Source: Marinomonas primoryensis (lineage in GTDB: Bacteria; Pseudomonadota; Gammaproteobacteria; Pseudomonadales; Marinomonadaceae). Taken from it: a stretch of 64,000 bases of DNA. This document shows positions 1-9,246 of the stretch, piece by piece. The position numbers and the translations under genes are program-made. Where the stretch lies: assembly GCF_013372285.1 (NCBI RefSeq), contig NZ_CP054301.1, positions 4,004,723 through 4,068,722 on the forward strand, written 5' to 3'. The notes below the pieces were generated by a model. The model did no database searches. It saw only the letters and a list, made by a program, of their open reading frames with translations, and was not told the DNA's origin. Positions within the stretch are counted from its first letter, which is position 1, and every line of letters begins with the position of its first letter.

Positions 1-1
1 C

Positions 2-1114
2 ATGTTGTCCTTTATTAACCAAGAAATACGCTTCCCCGTTAATGTCATTATGGGTGTCGCTAACACATTAAATAACCCAACCTCAAAAAACGATACGAAA
101 GCCCTCTCGAAGCATATTGAAGAATCGGGACATCAGCTTCTTCAAACCATAGAAATGCTGTCTGATCTGGCGCTTATTGACGCAAAAAAATTGACACTAA
201 CGCCAACCACTGAACACCTACCCAGTATCATCGAAGATTGTCTTACTATTTTTGAACCTCAGATGGCTCGAAAAGACCTGCAGAGCGTTGTCTACATAGA
301 CCCTCTTCTGTCTAAGCTCATCCACTTAGATTTTATTCGCACCAAAGAAATCATCATTGCCTTACTTCAAAATGCCATCGCACATACGCCCTCCGGTAGC
401 ATCAGTTTACAAATCAGGCCATCCGCATTAAGTGCGCCTAAAATTTCACTCCCAACTGGTATGAAAGAAGCAAGTGTCCTGCAAATTGCCCTTCGAGACA
501 CAGGCCTTGGCATGCCAAATGATTTACAGCAGAATTTAAGAATCAACCCCGCTTTACCCATGCAACAAGAAGGACCTATGCCAAGCAAGGTCGGGTTAAG
601 TTTGGCGCTGTGTCATAAATTGGTTTACTTGATGCAAGGTGAAATGCATTTTTCCAGCGCGCCACAAAAAGGCTGTGAATTCTGGATTGATATCCCATTC
701 TATGTACCAAACACCAACCTAACACCACAACAAACCACTTTTAGTTGTCCGGATAAAACACACGCCTTACTCATAGAAACGGATGCACACCTCGCCAAAG
801 TGATCAGCTTACAGCTGGCGACGTTTAATATTGATGTCTCCTTTTCAAAGGATGGTAGTTTCCAAGAACACAAAGACTTTGATCTTGTCATCATAGGTAA
901 CACGCCAAAATTCGAACGAGAAGCCAACGACGCAATCTTGCAACGACAAGCAAAAGCATGTCCGATATTCAGCTATCACCCTCAGGCTATTAACACCTCA
1001 GAATACCCAATCATAGCGTTGCATTTTCCGTTAACACAAAGCCAACTAGAGCCGCTTATTGCGAGTGTGTTTACTAACCAAAGCAGATCTCCAAAGGCCA
1101 ATACTCATGATTGA
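2..1114 (+). CDS. Hybrid-type sensor histidine kinase, 3' part only (5' end outside window)
   Basis: The reading frame is open to the window edge, so the first ATG is probably internal. At the N-terminus is an H-box-like stretch, INQEIRFPVNVIMG, in which the position of the phospho-accepting His is Gln. Next comes a HATPase domain with an N-box (LLQNAIAHTP, about residues 122-131), a G1 box (DTGLGMP) and a G2-like GLSLAL. From about residue 250 there is a receiver-like domain that lacks the phospho-Asp (DLVIIGNTP) and the conserved Lys. The stop overlaps the start of an Hpt gene by 8 nt, so the two are co-translated and probably form one phosphorelay. Its signal is unknown because the sensory part is missing. 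Loss of the His is seen directly; whether a usable His lies elsewhere cannot be judged from a partial gene. Confidence 0.75.
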   Translation: MLSFINQEIRFPVNVIMGVANTLNNPTSKNDTKALSKHIEESGHQLLQTIEMLSDLALIDAKKLTLTPTTEHLPSIIEDCLTIFEPQMARKDLQSVVYIDPLLSKLIHLDFIRTKEIIIALLQNAIAHTPSGSISLQIRPSALSAPKISLPTGMKEASVLQIALRDTGLGMPNDLQQNLRINPALPMQQEGPMPSKVGLSLALCHKLVYLMQGEMHFSSAPQKGCEFWIDIPFYVPNTNLTPQQTTFSCPDKTHALLIETDAHLAKVISLQLATFNIDVSFSKDGSFQEHKDFDLVIIGNTPKFEREANDAILQRQAKACPIFSYHPQAINTSEYPIIALHFPLTQSQLEPLIASVFTNQSRSPKANTHD

Positions 1115-1439
1115 TCACGCACAGCTGGACACGCTCACCCAGTTATTAGGCAAAGACACCATCAATCAAATACGCTTAGAATATGTTCAAGACAGTCGTC
1201 AAAAAATGACGACATTATTGGACGCTTGGGAGGAAAGAAACTATCAAGAATTGCAGAACGTGAGTCATTCACTCAAATCCTCCAGCTTAAATATGGCGAT
1301 GTTAGTCTTTGCTAAACAATGTCAGCTGATCGAAAAATTTGCATCACAACACAATGAACAGGAAATACAAGCCATCATAGATGACCTGCTTGCCCTGCAT
1401 AAAATCTCATTAAAAGCGCTGGCGGCGTATTTTTCATAA
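1107..1439 (+). CDS. Hpt (histidine phosphotransfer) domain protein
   Basis: A 110-residue single-domain protein. The motif HSLKSSS around residues 55-61 matches the Hpt signature HxLKxSS, whose His accepts phosphate from a receiver and passes it on. The rest is predicted helical, as expected for a four-helix Hpt bundle. I chose the ATG at 1107, which overlaps the end of the upstream kinase gene by 8 nt; an upstream in-frame ATG at 1059 would extend the protein deep into the kinase gene. The gene is probably the last of a phosphorelay operon. The final response regulator is not in the window. Confidence 0.8.
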   Translation: MIDHAQLDTLTQLLGKDTINQIRLEYVQDSRQKMTTLLDAWEERNYQELQNVSHSLKSSSLNMAMLVFAKQCQLIEKFASQHNEQEIQAIIDDLLALHKISLKALAAYFS

Positions 1440-1444
1440 TGCAT

Positions 1445-1945
1445 TTATAGTGACCAAGTGACGTCTGTGGCCTTGATAAACGTAGCCAAAAAGGACGCAA
1501 TTCCAGCTTGATCGATCTCAGAAAACCGGCCTACTTTTGGGCTGTCCATATCAAAAACAGCCACCAGCTTACCGTCTACGACAACCGGAACTACCAATTC
1601 AGAAGCCGACACGGCATCACACGCAATATGCCCATCAAATGCATGTACATCGTCGATGCGCTGAACCTGTAAGGTTTGAGCCGCTTTACCACATACGCCA
1701 CGACCAAACGGGATCCGCGTGCAAGCCACTTTCCCTACATAAGGCCCCAATACCAACTCTTCGTTACGAGCAAAATAGAAGCCAGACCAATTCAGATCAG
1801 GAATCGTTTGCATAACAAAGGCAGAAAACTGAGCCGCATTACAGATAAGGTCTCGCTCTCCACCTAACAACGCCGCCAGCTGGGCATTGAGCTCTTGATA
1901 AGCAATCTCGAGGGAAACGGTTGAATCAACTTCTATGGTAAACAT
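1445..1945 (-). CDS. msrC: Free methionine-(R)-sulfoxide reductase (GAF-domain fRMsr)
   Basis: A 166-residue GAF-domain protein resembling E. coli YebR/MsrC, which reduces free methionine-(R)-sulfoxide in the cytoplasm. The three Cys of the family are present: C75 in GKVACTRIP, C85 in GRGVCGKA and C109 in DGHIACDA, next to the conserved NWSGFYF segment. The frame stays open upstream to 2104, but the extra 53 residues are hydrophobic and unlike the family, so I start at the ATG at 1945 (MFTIEVDS). It is convergent with the Hpt gene, only 5 nt away, and probably monocistronic. Confidence 0.85.
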   Translation of the reverse strand: MFTIEVDSTVSLEIAYQELNAQLAALLGGERDLICNAAQFSAFVMQTIPDLNWSGFYFARNEELVLGPYVGKVACTRIPFGRGVCGKAAQTLQVQRIDDVHAFDGHIACDAVSASELVVPVVVDGKLVAVFDMDSPKVGRFSEIDQAGIASFLATFIKATDVTWSL

Positions 1946-2065
1946 CGCATTTTGCACCAGATAAAACGAAAGTCTGATAATAGCAAAGTCCACATCTGAA
2001 CCAATGACTAAACACTGTGAATGAAAGAAAAAATAGAGGAAAAGAAGAGCATATCGATAAAAAAT

Positions 2066-2123
2066 GCAAAAAAAACCATCGACTCCCTTGCTCACTTTTA
2101 GCAAGTCACAAGAGAGCGATGGC
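2066..2123 (-). terminator. Rho-independent terminator of the pst-phoU operon
   Basis: On the minus strand CCATCG/CGATGG (2118-2123 with 2077-2082) continues into CTCTCTTG pairing with CAAGGGAG with one bulge, giving a stem of about 14 bp. It is followed directly by eight T and a second T-rich run. It lies about 30 nt after the phoU stop. Confidence 0.85.
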
Positions 2124-2154
2124 TCATACTTTCAGTAACACAAAACCGTTTGTA

Positions 2155-2868
2155 CTATTTGTCTTCTATTTCGCTAGCAAGATCATTCACATGAATATGG
2201 CGAACGTCGACACCTTTAACCATAAAGATTAAATGCTGACAAGTGTAACGCGCATGATCACCAATGCGTTCAAGTGAACGAAGTACCCAAATCACATTAA
2301 TCACACGTGAAATACTACGCGGATCTTCCATCATGTAGGTTACCAATGATCGCATGGCCGTATTATACTCTTGGTCTACAAGACGGTCTTGTTTGGCGAC
2401 TTTGATGGCCGCATCAATGTCAAGACGAGCATAAGCATCCAATGTGTCATGAATCATACGTGACACCATTTGACCAATTCGGTTGATCTCCACATACCCG
2501 CGTGGAGATTCCCCTTCATTAACCAAGTTCAAGGTAAGATTAGCGATTTTCTTCGCTTCATCACCAATGCGCTCTAATTCACTCACGGCTTTGCTGATAG
2601 ATAAAATCATGCGTAAATCAGACGCTGCTGGCTGGCGTTTCGCTAAAATTCGTCGGCATTCTTCGTCAATCAGACCGTCTAGCTGATTCACTGTCACATC
2701 TTTATCTTTCACGTCTTCGGCCAAAGAGCCATTGCTTTCGAGCAAAGCTTGAACCGCATACTGTACCTGGGTCTCTACTACCCCACCCATGGTCAAAAAG
2801 TGTTGGCGTAGCATTTCTAGCTCATGATTAAACTGCTTAGAAATATGATCCGTTGTTAACTCTTTCAT
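2155..2868 (-). CDS. phoU: Phosphate signalling complex protein PhoU
   Basis: 237 residues, the normal PhoU length. PhoU is a cytoplasmic two-repeat helical protein that couples the Pst transporter to the PhoR kinase and keeps the Pho regulon off when phosphate is plentiful. Each repeat shows a family-type metal-binding motif, the first near ELERIGDEAKKI and the second near SLERIGDHARYT. A good ribosome site, GGAGG, precedes the ATG. It is the last gene of pstSCAB-phoU, 14 nt after pstB and followed by a strong terminator, which is the canonical order. Confidence 0.95.
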   Translation of the reverse strand: MKELTTDHISKQFNHELEMLRQHFLTMGGVVETQVQYAVQALLESNGSLAEDVKDKDVTVNQLDGLIDEECRRILAKRQPAASDLRMILSISKAVSELERIGDEAKKIANLTLNLVNEGESPRGYVEINRIGQMVSRMIHDTLDAYARLDIDAAIKVAKQDRLVDQEYNTAMRSLVTYMMEDPRSISRVINVIWVLRSLERIGDHARYTCQHLIFMVKGVDVRHIHVNDLASEIEDK

Positions 2869-2882
2869 AATGCGTCCTCCCT

Positions 2883-3713
2883 CTAGCCGTAGCGACCCGT
2901 GATGTAGTCTTCTGTTTGCTGCTTACTTGGATTCGTAAATAAAGAGTTGGTATCACCAAACTCGATCAAATCCCCCATGTACATAAACGCCGTATAATCA
3001 GACACACGCGCCGCCTGCTGCATATTGTGAGTCACAATCGCAATGGTGAACTCGTTCTTCAACTCATGAATCAATTCTTCAATCTTCAAGGTTGAAATTG
3101 GATCCAATGCCGACGCTGGCTCATCCAACAAAAGGACTTCTGGTTTTACCGCAACCGTGCGCGCAATCACCAAACGCTGCTGCTGACCACCAGACATACC
3201 CAACGCACTTTCGTGTAGACGATCTTTTACTTCGTCCCATAACGCGGCAGAGCGCAATGCCCATTCGACGGTTTCGTCTAAAAGACGTTTTTTATTAATG
3301 CCTTGAATACGCAAGCCATAAGCGACGTTCTCGTAAATACTTTTTGGGAATGGGTTGGGCTTTTGAAACACCATACCAACGCGACGACGCAGCTCTGCCA
3401 CATCGGTTCCTTTGGCATAAATATTTTGGTCACGTAGATTGATTTCACCCGTAATACGGCAGCCATCGACCAAATCGTTCATGCGATTAAAACAGCGCAA
3501 TAAAGTCGATTTACCACAACCAGATGGTCCGATAAATGCTGTTACCTTTTTCTCAGGGATAATCATATTTACCCCTTTTAGCGCTTCTTTTTCACCGTAA
3601 TAAAGGTGCAAATCATTCACCGCAAGGCAAACGGTTTCATTCTCAATGCGCAATGCCTGTTGGCTGCGCTGTAATGCTGAAATATCGATAGAGTGTGTTT
3701 TTACGTCGCTCAT
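2883..3713 (-). CDS. pstB: Phosphate ABC transporter ATP-binding protein PstB
   Basis: 276 residues. ATPase of the high-affinity phosphate importer. Visible motifs are Walker [10 protein letters not shown], the Q-loop in [11 protein letters not shown], the ABC signature MSGGQQQR, Walker [14 protein letters not shown] and the switch His in IVTHNMQQA. The N-terminus carries about 25 extra residues before the domain, a modest extension. It follows pstA by 20 nt and precedes phoU. Confidence 0.97.
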   Translation of the reverse strand: MSDVKTHSIDISALQRSQQALRIENETVCLAVNDLHLYYGEKEALKGVNMIIPEKKVTAFIGPSGCGKSTLLRCFNRMNDLVDGCRITGEINLRDQNIYAKGTDVAELRRRVGMVFQKPNPFPKSIYENVAYGLRIQGINKKRLLDETVEWALRSAALWDEVKDRLHESALGMSGGQQQRLVIARTVAVKPEVLLLDEPASALDPISTLKIEELIHELKNEFTIAIVTHNMQQAARVSDYTAFMYMGDLIEFGDTNSLFTNPSKQQTEDYITGRYG

Positions 3714-3733
3714 AATAGTCTCTTCTTAGCCGC

Positions 3734-5446
3734 TTACATTTCCAGCGATTTGTATTTTTCACGTAAATGGTTACGAATCGTTACTGCTGATAGGTTAAGC
3801 AAAGCAATAACAATCACGAGCAATAAGGCCGTTGCGTACACAAGAGGTCGTGCCGCTTCCACATTCGGACTTTGGAAACCAACGTCGTAAATATGAAACC
3901 CTAAATGCATGAATTTTTGGTCTAAATGGATGTAAGGGTAATTGCCATCTAACGGCAATGATGGCGCGAGTTTCACCACACCCACCAACATCAATGGCGC
4001 CACTTCACCGGCCGCTCGAGCGACAGCAAGAATAACACCCGTCATGATCGCAGGGCTTGCCATCGGCAACACCACACGCCATAACGTTTCCGCTTTCGTT
4101 GCGCCCAGTGCCAAGCTCCCCTCACGAACATTGCGAGGAATACGAGACAATCCTTCTTCGGTCGCCACAATCACCACAGGAACTGTTAAGAGAGCCAGTG
4201 TGATAGATGCCCACATTAAACCACCGGTACCAAATGTTGGTGACGGTAAGGCTTCAGGGAAGAACGCTTGGTCAATGCCTGACCCTAGGAAGTAAATAAA
4301 GAAACCTAAGCCAAACACACCATAAACAATAGACGGCACGCCTGCTAAGTTGTTTACCGCGATGCGAATAATGCGAGTCACCCAACCTTGCGATGCGTAT
4401 TCACGCAAATACACGGCAGCCACCACACCAAACGGTGTGACCAAGACAGTCATCAACAACACCATCATCACCGTACCGAAAATAGCAGGGAACACACCAC
4501 CTTCTGTATTGGCTTCACGAGGCTCATCCGACAAAAACTCCCACAATTTAGTAAAGTAGAAACTCATCTTCTGACCGACGTTCATCGAGTTTGCACGGTA
4601 AGCATGAACAATTTTGGCGACTGGCATTTCGTGCTCAGTACCATCCATCACTTGTACCACAAAAGTATCGCGATTAATTTGAGCATAAAGGTCGATCAAG
4701 CTCTGCTGTAGCCCTTTGTACTCTTCATCGTATTGACTGCGTTCTACTGCAAGGTCCGCTTCCGCCGCTGGCGTTAACTTACCTTCAAGTTCAAGACGAC
4801 GCTGCGTAAGACGAATACGTTCAAGGGCATAGTTGATCTTGCCGATGTCGCCTTTCTCAATGTCACTAATGTTGTCGTGAATCCTTTCCACACGTTCAAT
4901 ACTTTTCTCAAACGTGTTCCACGTCGCTATAGCAGACTCGGTAGGCATTAGATCATTGGTTTGAGAAGCAATTTTTCCGTCTTCCTTAACGGCTTTTAAG
5001 TAACCGTACAAATTCCCCCACTCGCGACGCTCCGCCGTAAATAGCATCTCTGGACGCTGAGTTTTCGTAAGGTACTCATCGATTACCCAACGAAAATCTG
5101 AACCGTACACATCACGGTTACCCGTTTTCATCAAAGTACGCTGCATCAACTGATGCTTGTCAGGAATATCAATTCCCGCTCCACGCAACTGCGCAGCAGA
5201 TACCTCAACACTTTCTACCCGTTCCGCCACGATGTTGTATTCAGATTCACCCGGCAAAGCGTAATGAGACTCCACAACGTCCGCAGGCCAAAAATGCCCT
5301 AAACCACGTACCGCAATCAGTAATAACAAACCAAGCACCATGATGACTGAAATCGCCACAGCACCAGCATTTAGCCACACCCATGGATCACCTGATTTGA
5401 CCCATTCGGATACGGATTTTTTCTTCATTTTCATCTCAGTACTCAT
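3734..5446 (-). CDS. pstA: Phosphate ABC transporter permease PstA, long form with N-terminal extra domain
   Basis: 570 residues, against about 300 for E. coli PstA. After one membrane segment (about residues 25-47) there is a mostly soluble, partly coiled-coil stretch to about residue 315, then the usual permease core with the EAA-type loop around GSLALGATKAETLWRVVLP. Long PstA proteins with an N-terminal extra domain (DUF3333-type) are known in Pseudomonas and relatives. The extra domain would face the periplasm, where it could contact PstS or PstC; that is inference. The ATG shares its first base with the pstC stop, so translation is coupled. Confidence 0.93.
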   Translation of the reverse strand: MSTEMKMKKKSVSEWVKSGDPWVWLNAGAVAISVIMVLGLLLLIAVRGLGHFWPADVVESHYALPGESEYNIVAERVESVEVSAAQLRGAGIDIPDKHQLMQRTLMKTGNRDVYGSDFRWVIDEYLTKTQRPEMLFTAERREWGNLYGYLKAVKEDGKIASQTNDLMPTESAIATWNTFEKSIERVERIHDNISDIEKGDIGKINYALERIRLTQRRLELEGKLTPAAEADLAVERSQYDEEYKGLQQSLIDLYAQINRDTFVVQVMDGTEHEMPVAKIVHAYRANSMNVGQKMSFYFTKLWEFLSDEPREANTEGGVFPAIFGTVMMVLLMTVLVTPFGVVAAVYLREYASQGWVTRIIRIAVNNLAGVPSIVYGVFGLGFFIYFLGSGIDQAFFPEALPSPTFGTGGLMWASITLALLTVPVVIVATEEGLSRIPRNVREGSLALGATKAETLWRVVLPMASPAIMTGVILAVARAAGEVAPLMLVGVVKLAPSLPLDGNYPYIHLDQKFMHLGFHIYDVGFQSPNVEAARPLVYATALLLVIVIALLNLSAVTIRNHLREKYKSLEM

Positions 5447-7713
5447 TATAGCGACCCGTATTTTTTGCGTAGGTGCTGACGCACGGTTTCGGCGATTGTG
5501 TTCACGATAAAGGTGAAGATAAAGAGCACAAATGCCGCTAAGAACAAGATACGATAGTGAGAACTTCCCACTTCAGATTCTGGCACTTCCACCGCCAAGT
5601 TGGCCGCTAAAGTCCGCATTCCTTCAAAAATATTCACGTCCATAATTGGCGTATTACCCGTTGCCATCAAGACAATCATGGTTTCACCAACTGCGCGTCC
5701 CATACCAATCATGATCGCAGAGAAAATCCCTGGGCTTGCGGTTGGTAAGACAACACGTGTCATGGTTTGCCAGTAGGTTGCACCCAATGCCAATGATCCT
5801 TGAGTTAACGATTTTGGCACACTAAAAATGGCATCTTCGGTAATAGAGAAAATTGTTGGGATAACCGCAAAGCCCATCGCAAAACCCACCACCAGCGCAT
5901 TACGTTGGTCGAAAGTGATGCCCAGATCATTAGTGATCCAGCCTCGAACGTTACCGTCAAAGACGTTCAATTCAACGATCGGGCTCAACGCTAAACAGAA
6001 CCACGCAAGGAAAACGACCACAGGAATCAACACCAACGGTTGCCAACCTTCAGGTACCAGCCATCGAATTTGCTGAGGTAAGCGAGACCAAATGTAGGCA
6101 AAAAGGAGAATACCGACCGGTAATATCACCAAAATACTGAAAGTAGCCACTAGGTTCTCTTCCAGAAAAGGCGCGAAGAACAACCCCGCTAAGAAGCCCA
6201 AAATAACCGTAGGCAAAGCTTCCATCAACTCGATCACAGGCTTGATCTTACGACGCAGCGCTGGCGCCATAAAATAAGCGGTGTAAATCGCACCACAAAT
6301 CGCCAATGGCACCGCCATCAACATGGCGTAGAATGCGGCTTTTAAAGTACCAAATGCCAATGGCATCAAGCTGTATTTTGGTTCAAAATCGTTATTTGCT
6401 GCAGAAGACTGCCAGGTGTAAGTCGGCTCTTGATAGCCTTCGTACCACACTTTGCCCCACAAAGAAGACCAAGACACTTCTGGGTGTTCATTGTCCACAC
6501 GGAAGAAATGCAAACCTTTGCTGTCTTCCAACAGTAAGCCATTCGCACGCGGTGCAAAGCTGATTAGTCGAGCGCTATTATCACTCAATTTCTCATTAAG
6601 AACTTGGCGAGTAGAAGTGGCATTGTAAATCGCCACCAAACCGCGCTCATCCAACGTAGCAAAACCTTTACGACGTTGCTCCATCGCCAAATCAACTAAG
6701 GCAACAGGTTGTTTAACATCACGAATAAAAGTGAGTTTTTCTTCGTTGGTCTCATCATTTCGAACATTAAACCACTGGCTCACACGACCAGAGGAATCCG
6801 CCACCATGATAGAAGACTTGCCCAATAAATAGCTCATTGAAACCAGCTTAGTGGCGTCGTCTTTAAACAAGGACAGTTCATTTTTCAGTTCGATGTTATC
6901 GAAATCACGCAGATCAAATTCACTCATCGCACCAGAACGTGTTGCCACATAAAGGTAACGCTGATTACCACTCAGCAACATGCTGGCCACATCAGGAACA
7001 AACGGTAACGGTTCGCTTTGCTCGCTCAGTTCCACTTCTTCGGTGATAAAATTAACGTCCTTAGTCACCTTAGTAATGGCACTGCTCGTATCGCCAATCG
7101 CAGCCATGGTTAGACTGTCGCTGCCATCACGAAGTGTCAGTTTTCTGATCGCAAAATCAGTAACGTCAACGGCATCTTCACCATAAGGGTATTCAACAAC
7201 GGGAGTGATTTTACGTTTACTATCTGGGTAGGAGATACGGTAATCGTGTTTCACAATTAACGCTTTACCGTCTTCATAACCAAACGCCATCAAACGACTG
7301 GTATCGGATTCAACAGCAAAGGCGGTGACTTTTTCAGTACGAAGGTTTTTAACCGTGTCGATCACGCTGCCATCCGCAACAGAGAAGAACACAATACTGC
7401 CATTACTCGTCACTCGCATGCCGACTTCAGCTTGTTCTTCTGTCGTTAAGTAGAGACTTTCACCTTGATCTTCTGCTGGTAGCGTATAACTGGCCTCAGC
7501 ATCAATACTAGCGCTTGAGAACAAAGGCGCCACTTCGTAGAGTAAATAGAAGCAAATGAGCAGCACAGCCAAAATAACACTGCTGCCTCCCACGGCAATA
7601 CCCATTCCAGCCATACGGTCTTTCAGGGCGCGAATTTTACGATGACGCTTTAAAGCTGGTGTATTGAAATCCAGTTCAGGCATCTGATGGTCAGTTGATT
7701 TAGTCATCCGCAT
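5446..7713 (-). CDS. pstC: Phosphate ABC transporter permease PstC, long form
   Basis: 755 residues, more than twice the E. coli length. One membrane segment lies at about 36-60, then about 380 residues rich in beta-strand with repeated blocks reminiscent of a propeller fold, predicted periplasmic. The permease core starts near residue 450, with a GSLALGATYWQTMTRVVLP loop. Comparable long PstC proteins occur in Pseudomonas. The start at 7713 (MRMTKSTD) has only a weak ribosome site; an in-frame ATG two codons later at 7707 is equally possible. A Pho box lies 29-46 nt upstream, so pstCAB-phoU may have its own phosphate-responsive input. Confidence 0.93.
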   Translation of the reverse strand: MRMTKSTDHQMPELDFNTPALKRHRKIRALKDRMAGMGIAVGGSSVILAVLLICFYLLYEVAPLFSSASIDAEASYTLPAEDQGESLYLTTEEQAEVGMRVTSNGSIVFFSVADGSVIDTVKNLRTEKVTAFAVESDTSRLMAFGYEDGKALIVKHDYRISYPDSKRKITPVVEYPYGEDAVDVTDFAIRKLTLRDGSDSLTMAAIGDTSSAITKVTKDVNFITEEVELSEQSEPLPFVPDVASMLLSGNQRYLYVATRSGAMSEFDLRDFDNIELKNELSLFKDDATKLVSMSYLLGKSSIMVADSSGRVSQWFNVRNDETNEEKLTFIRDVKQPVALVDLAMEQRRKGFATLDERGLVAIYNATSTRQVLNEKLSDNSARLISFAPRANGLLLEDSKGLHFFRVDNEHPEVSWSSLWGKVWYEGYQEPTYTWQSSAANNDFEPKYSLMPLAFGTLKAAFYAMLMAVPLAICGAIYTAYFMAPALRRKIKPVIELMEALPTVILGFLAGLFFAPFLEENLVATFSILVILPVGILLFAYIWSRLPQQIRWLVPEGWQPLVLIPVVVFLAWFCLALSPIVELNVFDGNVRGWITNDLGITFDQRNALVVGFAMGFAVIPTIFSITEDAIFSVPKSLTQGSLALGATYWQTMTRVVLPTASPGIFSAIMIGMGRAVGETMIVLMATGNTPIMDVNIFEGMRTLAANLAVEVPESEVGSSHYRILFLAAFVLFIFTFIVNTIAETVRQHLRKKYGSL

Positions 7714-7741
7714 TCATCTTTGTTGTGTGACATTTTTTTAT

Positions 7742-7759
7742 GTGACAGTAGTGTGACAG
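7742..7759 (-). promoter_or_regulatory. Pho box between pstS and pstC
   Basis: On the minus strand the site reads CTGTCACACTACTGTCAC: two TGTCA repeats 11 bp apart, as in the PhoB consensus. No clear -10 follows at the usual 11-bp spacing, so it may act as an accessory PhoB site or drive a weak internal promoter for pstC. A further TGTCA at 7726-7730 is not in phase. Confidence 0.75.
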
Positions 7760-7779
7760 CCTACTGCACAGAGAAAAGC

Positions 7780-7801
7780 AGGAGAGCGTTTCGGCCCTCC
7801 T
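7780..7801 (-). terminator. Intercistronic hairpin after pstS (attenuator-like)
   Basis: AGGAGGGC pairs with GCTCTCCT (8 bp, one G-T pair) around a 6-nt loop, followed by a short TTTT. It sits between pstS and pstC, where partial termination or 3'-end protection would give more PstS than permease. Confidence 0.6.
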
Positions 7802-7840
7802 ACTTTAAGCATCTCATCCGTAAGCTCGCTACAGCGTTGC

Positions 7841-8809
7841 TTAGTTAATACCTAGATCTTTTAGGTACTTGTTCGCTACTTTTGCTGGTAGAGGTACATA
7901 ACCGTCTTTTACGACAACCTCTTGGCCCATTTTAGAAAGGACCATTTTAACAAACTCACGCTGCAACGGTGCAAGTGGCTTGTTAGGTGCTTTGTTTACA
8001 TAAACGTATAAGAAGCGAGATAGAGGATATTTACCCGTTGCCGCGTTCTCAATCGTTGCGTCAATGAACGCGCCGCCTTCTTTCTTAGTTAACGCCACTG
8101 CACGTACTGAAGACGTTTTGTAACCGATTCCAGAGTAACCAATACCATTAAGAGAAGTAGAAACAGACTGAACAACAGACGCAGAACCTGGTTGCTCATT
8201 TACACTGTTTTTGAAGTCACCTTTAAAAAGCGCGTGCTCTTTAAAGTAACCATAAGTACCAGATACTGAGTTACGACCAAACAATTGAATGTCACGGTTC
8301 GCCCAAGCGCCCGTTAGACCAGTTTTACCCCAGTTAGTGATATCTTCGCTGTGACCACCTTTACGAGTAGAAGAGAAGATCGCATCCACTTCTGGAAGTG
8401 ACAAACCTTTGATTGGGTTATCTTTATGTACGAAAACCGCTAGTGCATCAATCGCTACTGGAACCGCGGTTGGCTTATAGCCGTATTTTTTCTCAAAAGA
8501 AGCGATTTCTTTGTCTTTCATCATACGAGACATAGGACCGAAGTTTGATGTACCTTCCGTCAATGCTGGTGGCGCAGTAGAAGAACCGGCCGCTTGAATT
8601 TGAATGTTTACATTTGGGTATAGACGCTTGAAGTCTTCAGCCCACAATGTCATCAAGTTCGCTAGAGTATCAGAGCCAACACTTGAAATATTTCCTGAAA
8701 CGCCGCTTGCCTTGTTGTAAGACATTAAATTTGAATCAACATCGGCAAAAGCGTTAAAAGAAACGCCTACTGCTGCTGTCATTGCTAAACCTGCAACTAG
8801 TTTTTTCAT
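7841..8809 (-). CDS. pstS: Phosphate-binding protein PstS
   Basis: 322 residues from the ATG at 8809, which has a GAGG ribosome site and begins with a clear signal peptide ([15 protein letters not shown], cleavage predicted after AFA). The frame is open further upstream but that part crosses the Pho promoter and is not coding. Phosphate-binding segments typical of PstS are visible: [22 protein letters not shown] and [11 protein letters not shown]. It delivers periplasmic phosphate to the PstCAB complex. It is the first gene of the operon and has its own strong Pho promoter. Confidence 0.96.
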   Translation of the reverse strand: MKKLVAGLAMTAAVGVSFNAFADVDSNLMSYNKASGVSGNISSVGSDTLANLMTLWAEDFKRLYPNVNIQIQAAGSSTAPPALTEGTSNFGPMSRMMKDKEIASFEKKYGYKPTAVPVAIDALAVFVHKDNPIKGLSLPEVDAIFSSTRKGGHSEDITNWGKTGLTGAWANRDIQLFGRNSVSGTYGYFKEHALFKGDFKNSVNEQPGSASVVQSVSTSLNGIGYSGIGYKTSSVRAVALTKKEGGAFIDATIENAATGKYPLSRFLYVYVNKAPNKPLAPLQREFVKMVLSKMGQEVVVKDGYVPLPAKVANKYLKDLGIN

Positions 8810-8876
8810 CACATAAACCTCAGTGGTTATAGTCAAATATTTATGGGCAAGTGCCCATAGCTCGTTCGATAGAGCT

Positions 8877-8910
8877 ACTATAAAAAAGTCTTGTGACAAA
8901 AATGTTACAC
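8877..8910 (-). promoter_or_regulatory. PhoB-dependent pstS promoter (Pho box plus -10)
   Basis: Minus strand: TGTAA and TGTCA lie 11 bp apart within 8891-8910 and take the place of the -35. Exactly 11 nt after the second repeat is a -10, TATAGT (8882-8877). This spacing and hexamer match the classical PhoB-activated promoter layout. The leader to the pstS ATG is about 60 nt. Confidence 0.85.
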
Positions 8911-9246
8911 AATGAAATATTTCAAAAAAAGTTTTTGGGGATTTAAGAAACAGGCTAAAGGGATCATATCGGCTCCCACAACTTTCGGACTTCTCACAAC
9001 AGGTAAGTCTGCATTTAAAGATACATCTGTTGAGATAAATCCCAACCCACAGGACCCGAAAATTACGAGTCATTTAATGATGATATGCTCCCAATCAATC
9101 AAAGCTAATCCATACCTTACGCTCTTAAAAGAGACCTTTTACTTTTTTTCAAAAAATTAAGTTTTTCGGATCTGGTCAAAAACTACCCACTTAGTAGAGC
9201 GGGAAAAGTAATAAACCACCTATCCCTAACCCTCAGCCTGAAGTAA
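8911..9246. other. Non-coding gap upstream of pstS
   Basis: No convincing gene here; short open frames on either strand lack ribosome sites and family features. Apart from the pstS promoter at its left edge and the structured leader at its right, I see nothing recognisable. Confidence 0.5.

Noticed and set aside
2017..2232. 71-codon plus-strand open frame between msrC and phoU
   Set aside because: It runs through the pst-phoU terminator and into antisense of phoU; its residues look random.
8912..9160. 82-codon plus-strand open frame antisense to the pstS promoter
   Set aside because: It has no ribosome site or family resemblance, and it overlaps the Pho-controlled leader and the non-coding extension of the pstS frame.
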